Shown here in pieces: positions 7,194 through 10,600 of a stretch of DNA of 10,600 bases. The position numbers and the translations under genes were made by a program. Position 1 is the stretch's first letter, and each line of letters starts with the position of its first letter. Where the stretch lies: NCBI GenBank assembly GCA_021157745.1, contig JAGGWA010000155.1, forward strand, positions 1-10,600. The letters run 5' to 3'. The notes beneath the pieces were generated by a model. That model was not told where the DNA came from. It worked only from the letters and a program-made list of their open reading frames with translations, and did no database searches. Origin of the DNA: Thermoplasmata archaeon (GTDB lineage: Archaea > Thermoplasmatota > E2 > UBA202 > JdFR-43).

Positions 7194-7679
7194 ATGGAAA
7201 TATTTGGCTTTAGGGTAGAGGTGATATTTCTTCTTTCTAAAAATGAAATTTTGGCATATGCATGGCACCATACAAAGGAGAAAGCTCTAAAACACATGAA
7301 TAAAATCATTGATTTTCATGATTTGAATGGTGAGATAGTGGCATCGAAAGAAACGGAAAGATGGCTTGAAAGATGGCTGGATGCAGTTATTCTGCAGGGA
7401 AAAAAATTTAAGCTTCCCAAATTTGAATATAAAAATAAAGAAATTTATGAAGCTTTGCTTGATATTCCGAAAGGCAAAACAATAAAATATTCTGAAGTTG
7501 CGAGAACATCTGGTTTTAAATTTTCAGATGTTCTTGTTACCCTTATGAGAAATCCATTTCAAATTCTTATACCATGTCATTGCTTGATAACCAATAAAGG
7601 CAGTCTAATGGGTTTTTATCCGCTGGGCGTTGAATTGAAGAAAAAATTACTTGAAATGGAGGGAGTAAAAATTGAATGA
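7194..7679 (+). CDS. O6-alkylguanine-DNA alkyltransferase-like protein (MGMT/Ogt family), atypical
   Basis: Suicide repair protein family that transfers the alkyl group from O6-alkylguanine to a cysteine. At 161 aa it has normal length: a divergent N-terminal domain (1-75) and a helix-turn-helix C-terminal domain from KNKEIYEALLDIPKGKTIKYSE. The active-site strand is ILIPCHCLI, with acceptor Cys128, His129 and a supporting Glu156 in LLEMEGV; Tyr99 and Asn120 match human Tyr114 and Asn137. Two oddities are seen. The residue that aligns with the arginine finger (human Arg128) is Ser111, and the usual PCHRV reads PCHCLI. Because the acceptor Cys is kept it is not a classical alkyltransferase-like (ATL) protein. 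The ATG is preceded by GAGGGGAT, a usable Shine-Dalgarno. It is the third gene of the repair unit. Confidence 0.87.
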   Translation: MEIFGFRVEVIFLLSKNEILAYAWHHTKEKALKHMNKIIDFHDLNGEIVASKETERWLERWLDAVILQGKKFKLPKFEYKNKEIYEALLDIPKGKTIKYSEVARTSGFKFSDVLVTLMRNPFQILIPCHCLITNKGSLMGFYPLGVELKKKLLEMEGVKIE

Positions 7680-7700
7680 AAATGATTGGCTCAGCAAGAA

Positions 7701-7739
7701 AAATATTTTATATGCCATATATATTCATTGCAAGGTGAT
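7701..7739 (+). promoter_or_regulatory. Probable promoter and Shine-Dalgarno of the rps17e-rib operon
   Basis: The 63-nt gap after the alkyltransferase gene holds a TATA-like stretch (AAATATTTTATAT, 7701-7713), a short inverted repeat ATATG-C-CATAT (7710-7720) and then AAGGTGATTCC (7732-7742). The last is an excellent match to the archaeal anti-Shine-Dalgarno target and sits immediately before the TTG start of rps17e. The TATA is too close for a long leader, so initiation near 7728-7732 would be needed; read-through from the repair operon is the alternative. Confidence 0.45.
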
Positions 7740-7742
7740 TCC

Positions 7743-7946
7743 TTGGGAAATGTGAAGCCAGCATACATAAAGAAGTTAGCATTGCAACTGATAGAGAGGT
7801 TTCCAGATAAATTTACAGATGATTTTGAAGAAAATAAAAAGCTAGTGGAAAAGCTCACAACAATAGAAACAAAAAATATGCGCAACCGTATTGCTGGCTA
7901 TATTGCCCGTATAATGGAGGATAGAAAAAGTAAAAATGAAACTTGA
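7743..7946 (+). CDS. rps17e: 30S ribosomal protein S17e
   Basis: Small-subunit ribosomal protein found only in archaea and eukaryotes. From the TTG at 7743 the product is 67 aa, starting (M)GNVKPAYIKKLALQLIERFP and continuing KFTDDFEENKKLVEKL and KNMRNRIAGYIARIM, the whole S17e domain. The frame is open farther upstream to an ATG at 7686, but the extra 19 residues (AQQEKYFICHIYSLQGDS) do not belong to the family, and a strong Shine-Dalgarno AAGGTGAT lies just before the TTG; that start is therefore preferred. The last 11 bases overlap the start of ribB, so the two are probably coupled. A ribosomal protein leading a riboflavin operon is an unusual functional mix, possibly tying flavin synthesis to growth. 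Confidence 0.9.
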   Translation: MGNVKPAYIKKLALQLIERFPDKFTDDFEENKKLVEKLTTIETKNMRNRIAGYIARIMEDRKSKNET

Positions 7947-8615
7947 TGAAGCCCTCGAGGCTTTGAGAAAGGGCGAATTTGTGCTGATTTACGACGCAGA
8001 CGGCAGGGAGGAAGAAACAGATTTTTTCATGGCAGCCCAGTTTGTCACGCACGACGCCATCCGCCAGATGAGGCGGGACGGCGGCGGCCTCATTTTTATG
8101 GCCATAGATCATGAAATCGCATCCAAGCTTGGCTTGCCATATCTTGCGGATGTGATATATAAATGTGGCTATAAATGGCATGTTTTTAAGGAGCTCATTC
8201 CCAATGATATACCCTATGATACAAAATCTTCTTTTTCATTGCCACTCAACCATCGCCGAACTTTTACTGGCATAAGCGATAAGGACAGAGCTTTAACAAT
8301 CTCGAAGTTTGCTGAGCTTGCTGAGAGAATAGCGGGGATGGATGAAATAAAGGCTCAGGCTTTGTTTGGAAGTGAGTTTCGAAGCCCAGGACATGTTGCC
8401 ACCTGTATTGCTTCAAAGGGTTTATTGAATGAGCGACAAGGCCACACAGAGCTTGCTGTAGCTATGGCAAAGATGGCTGGGTTGACGCCAGTCATGGCAG
8501 GTTGTGAGATGCTTGGGATAGAAAAAAGTTTGCCTAAGGATGATGCCATAAGATATGCTGAAGAGCATGGCTTAATATGGTTGGAAGGGAAGGATATTAT
8601 TGAAGCATGGAGAAA

Positions 8616-8628
<13 letters not shown>
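7936..8628 (+). CDS. ribB: 3,4-dihydroxy-2-butanone-4-phosphate synthase
   Basis: Converts ribulose 5-phosphate to 3,4-dihydroxy-2-butanone 4-phosphate and formate, the four-carbon precursor of lumazine. At 230 aa it is the monofunctional size, without a fused GTP cyclohydrolase II. Visible motifs are DADGREEETDFFMAA (20-34; acidic loop for Mg2+ and substrate), RDGGGLIFMAI (46-56), the NHRRTFTGISDKDRALTI block (about 104-122), SPGHV (about 148-152) and RQGHTELAVAMAKMAGL (about 166-182) with the essential His, then GCEML. It starts inside the end of rps17e (11-nt overlap) and its stop codon lies within the start region of ribL. The first ~110 codon-region bases are GC-rich compared with the rest of the gene. 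Confidence 0.96.
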
Positions 8629-9983
<1,355 letters not shown>

Positions 9984-10000
9984 GATGATAATATTTGCAA

Positions 10001-10013
10001 CATATATATAATT
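10001..10013 (-). promoter_or_regulatory. TATA box of the rhodanese gene
   Basis: The minus strand reads AATTATATATATG, centred about 23 nt before the ATG at 9983. This is a strong archaeal TATA element with leaderless spacing. It ends only about 17 nt from the first CRISPR repeat. Confidence 0.6.
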
Positions 10014-10030
10014 TTGGTAATACCGAAATT

Positions 10031-10600
10031 TTTTCAATCCTGCCTTAGTCTAATTTTAACTGGGATATAAGAATGAAAGGTTGGGAATATGAAGCAAATT
10101 TCAATCCTACCTTAGTCTGATTTTAACAAGCAATCTTCAACTTCTATAAACAACTTGGCTGGGATTTCAATCCTACCTTAGTCTGATTTTAACTTGGCTT
10201 TGTTCTTCTTTCTCCGTTTGCTGTATTATTATTTCAATCCTACCTTAGTCTGATTTTAACTCTAACTTGTCTTCCAACCATCGCATATAGATATATATTT
10301 CAATCCTACCTTAGTCTGATTTTAACCAATCAAGGAGACAATGATATTGAAGTGCATTTAAAATTTCAATCCTACCTTAGTCTGATTTTAACGGCTTCAT
10401 ACTCCTGAAATGCAACAAGCAATAGCATATTTCAATCCTACCTTAGTCTGATTTTAACTATGAAAAGCACAGACTACCTTATATTTTTGTATTTTATTTC
10501 AATCCTACCTTAGTCTGATTTTAACTATGAAAAGCACAGACTACCTTATATTTTTGTATTTTATTTCAATCCTACCTTAGTCTGATTTTAACTATGAAAA
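10031..10600 (-). CRISPR. CRISPR array, 9 repeats visible, continues past the right edge
   Basis: Nine 30-bp repeats occur at 10031, 10098, 10164, 10231, 10297, 10363, 10429, 10496 and 10563 (start positions), separated by spacers of 36 or 37 nt. On the plus strand the repeat begins ATTTCAATCC, continues TACCTTAGT and ends CTGATTTTAAC. Repeats 2-9 are identical; repeat 1 (10031-10060) differs at three positions (1, 12 and 22). Read on the minus strand, the repeat begins GTTAAAATCAGAC and ends GGATTGAAAT, the common archaeal form with an ATTGAAAT-type 8-nt handle. This and the degenerate copy at the left suggest transcription toward lower coordinates, with the leader beyond the right edge. The repeat resembles those of type I (I-A/I-B) and III systems. 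No cas gene is in the window. Confidence 0.97.
10429..10600. repeat. Tandem repetition of one repeat-spacer unit (67 bp)
   Basis: The spacer at 10459-10495 (37 nt, starting TATGAAAAGCACAG) is repeated exactly at 10526-10562, and the 8 bases visible after the last repeat (10593-10600, TATGAAAA) are again its first 8 bases. The period is exactly 67 bp. This is either duplication of a repeat-spacer unit by recombination or an assembly effect at the sequence end. Confidence 0.9.

Noticed and set aside
7676..7738. A 20-codon frame overlapping the alkyltransferase stop as ATGA (starts MKMIGSARK)
   Set aside because: Very short, no clear membrane or other character, and it runs through the TATA and Shine-Dalgarno of rps17e; could be chance, though a leader peptide cannot be excluded.
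9984..10037. Extension of the rhodanese protein upstream to 10037
   Set aside because: It would begin inside the first CRISPR repeat and upstream of the TATA box; the signal peptide starts at 9983.
10061..10562. Open reading frames in most spacers, taken as a sign of protospacers in coding DNA
   Set aside because: With 36-37 nt and six frames, an open frame is expected by chance; no target can be named without a search.

Overview
The window looks archaeal and is densely packed. Evidence for this is an archaeal-type valyl-tRNA synthetase, the RtcB/archease RNA ligase pair, the archaeal riboflavin genes ribB, ribL (FAD synthetase) and ribC (archaeal riboflavin synthase), ribosomal protein S17e, TATA boxes about 25 nt before probable leaderless starts, and a CRISPR repeat of the archaeal type that ends in ATTGAAAT when read in its likely direction. 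A euryarchaeon, possibly related to Thermoplasmata, fits best. That placement is an impression from protein similarity and was not tested. No tRNA or rRNA gene, transposase or integrase was seen.

Layout, left to right. (1) 2-1720 (+): the 3' two thirds of valS, cut by the window edge, followed by a probable 28-residue membrane peptide gene at 1717-1803 that overlaps it as ATGA. (2) 1800-4393 (-): archease, rtcB and a DUF92 membrane protein, a tight RNA-ligation operon with its own TATA box. (3) 4462-5625 (-): an exported TIM-barrel protein resembling GHL10/DUF187 glycosidase-like proteins, with a C-terminal Ig-like domain. (4) 5681-7679 (+), divergent from it: three nearly touching genes, an AlkD-type alkylpurine glycosylase, an SPL-like radical SAM protein and an O6-alkylguanine alkyltransferase homologue. 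This looks like a DNA-damage repair operon. (5) 7743-9507 (+): rps17e, ribB, ribL and ribC, all overlapping, giving three flavin-pathway steps. Lumazine synthase and riboflavin kinase are not here. (6) 9504-9983 (-): an exported rhodanese-domain protein. (7) 10031-10600: a CRISPR array of nine visible repeats running off the right edge, with no cas genes in view. Its last spacer is present in tandem, two full copies plus the first 8 nt of a third.

The most interesting item is the repair triad. An uncharacterised radical SAM enzyme, with no cysteines beyond its three cluster ligands, sits between two alkylation-repair proteins. The alkyltransferase has lost the usual arginine finger and has PCHC instead of PCHR at the active site. 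Other points worth following are the altered KMSKS motif of ValS, the small membrane peptide gene, and the tandem spacer repetition at the array edge.
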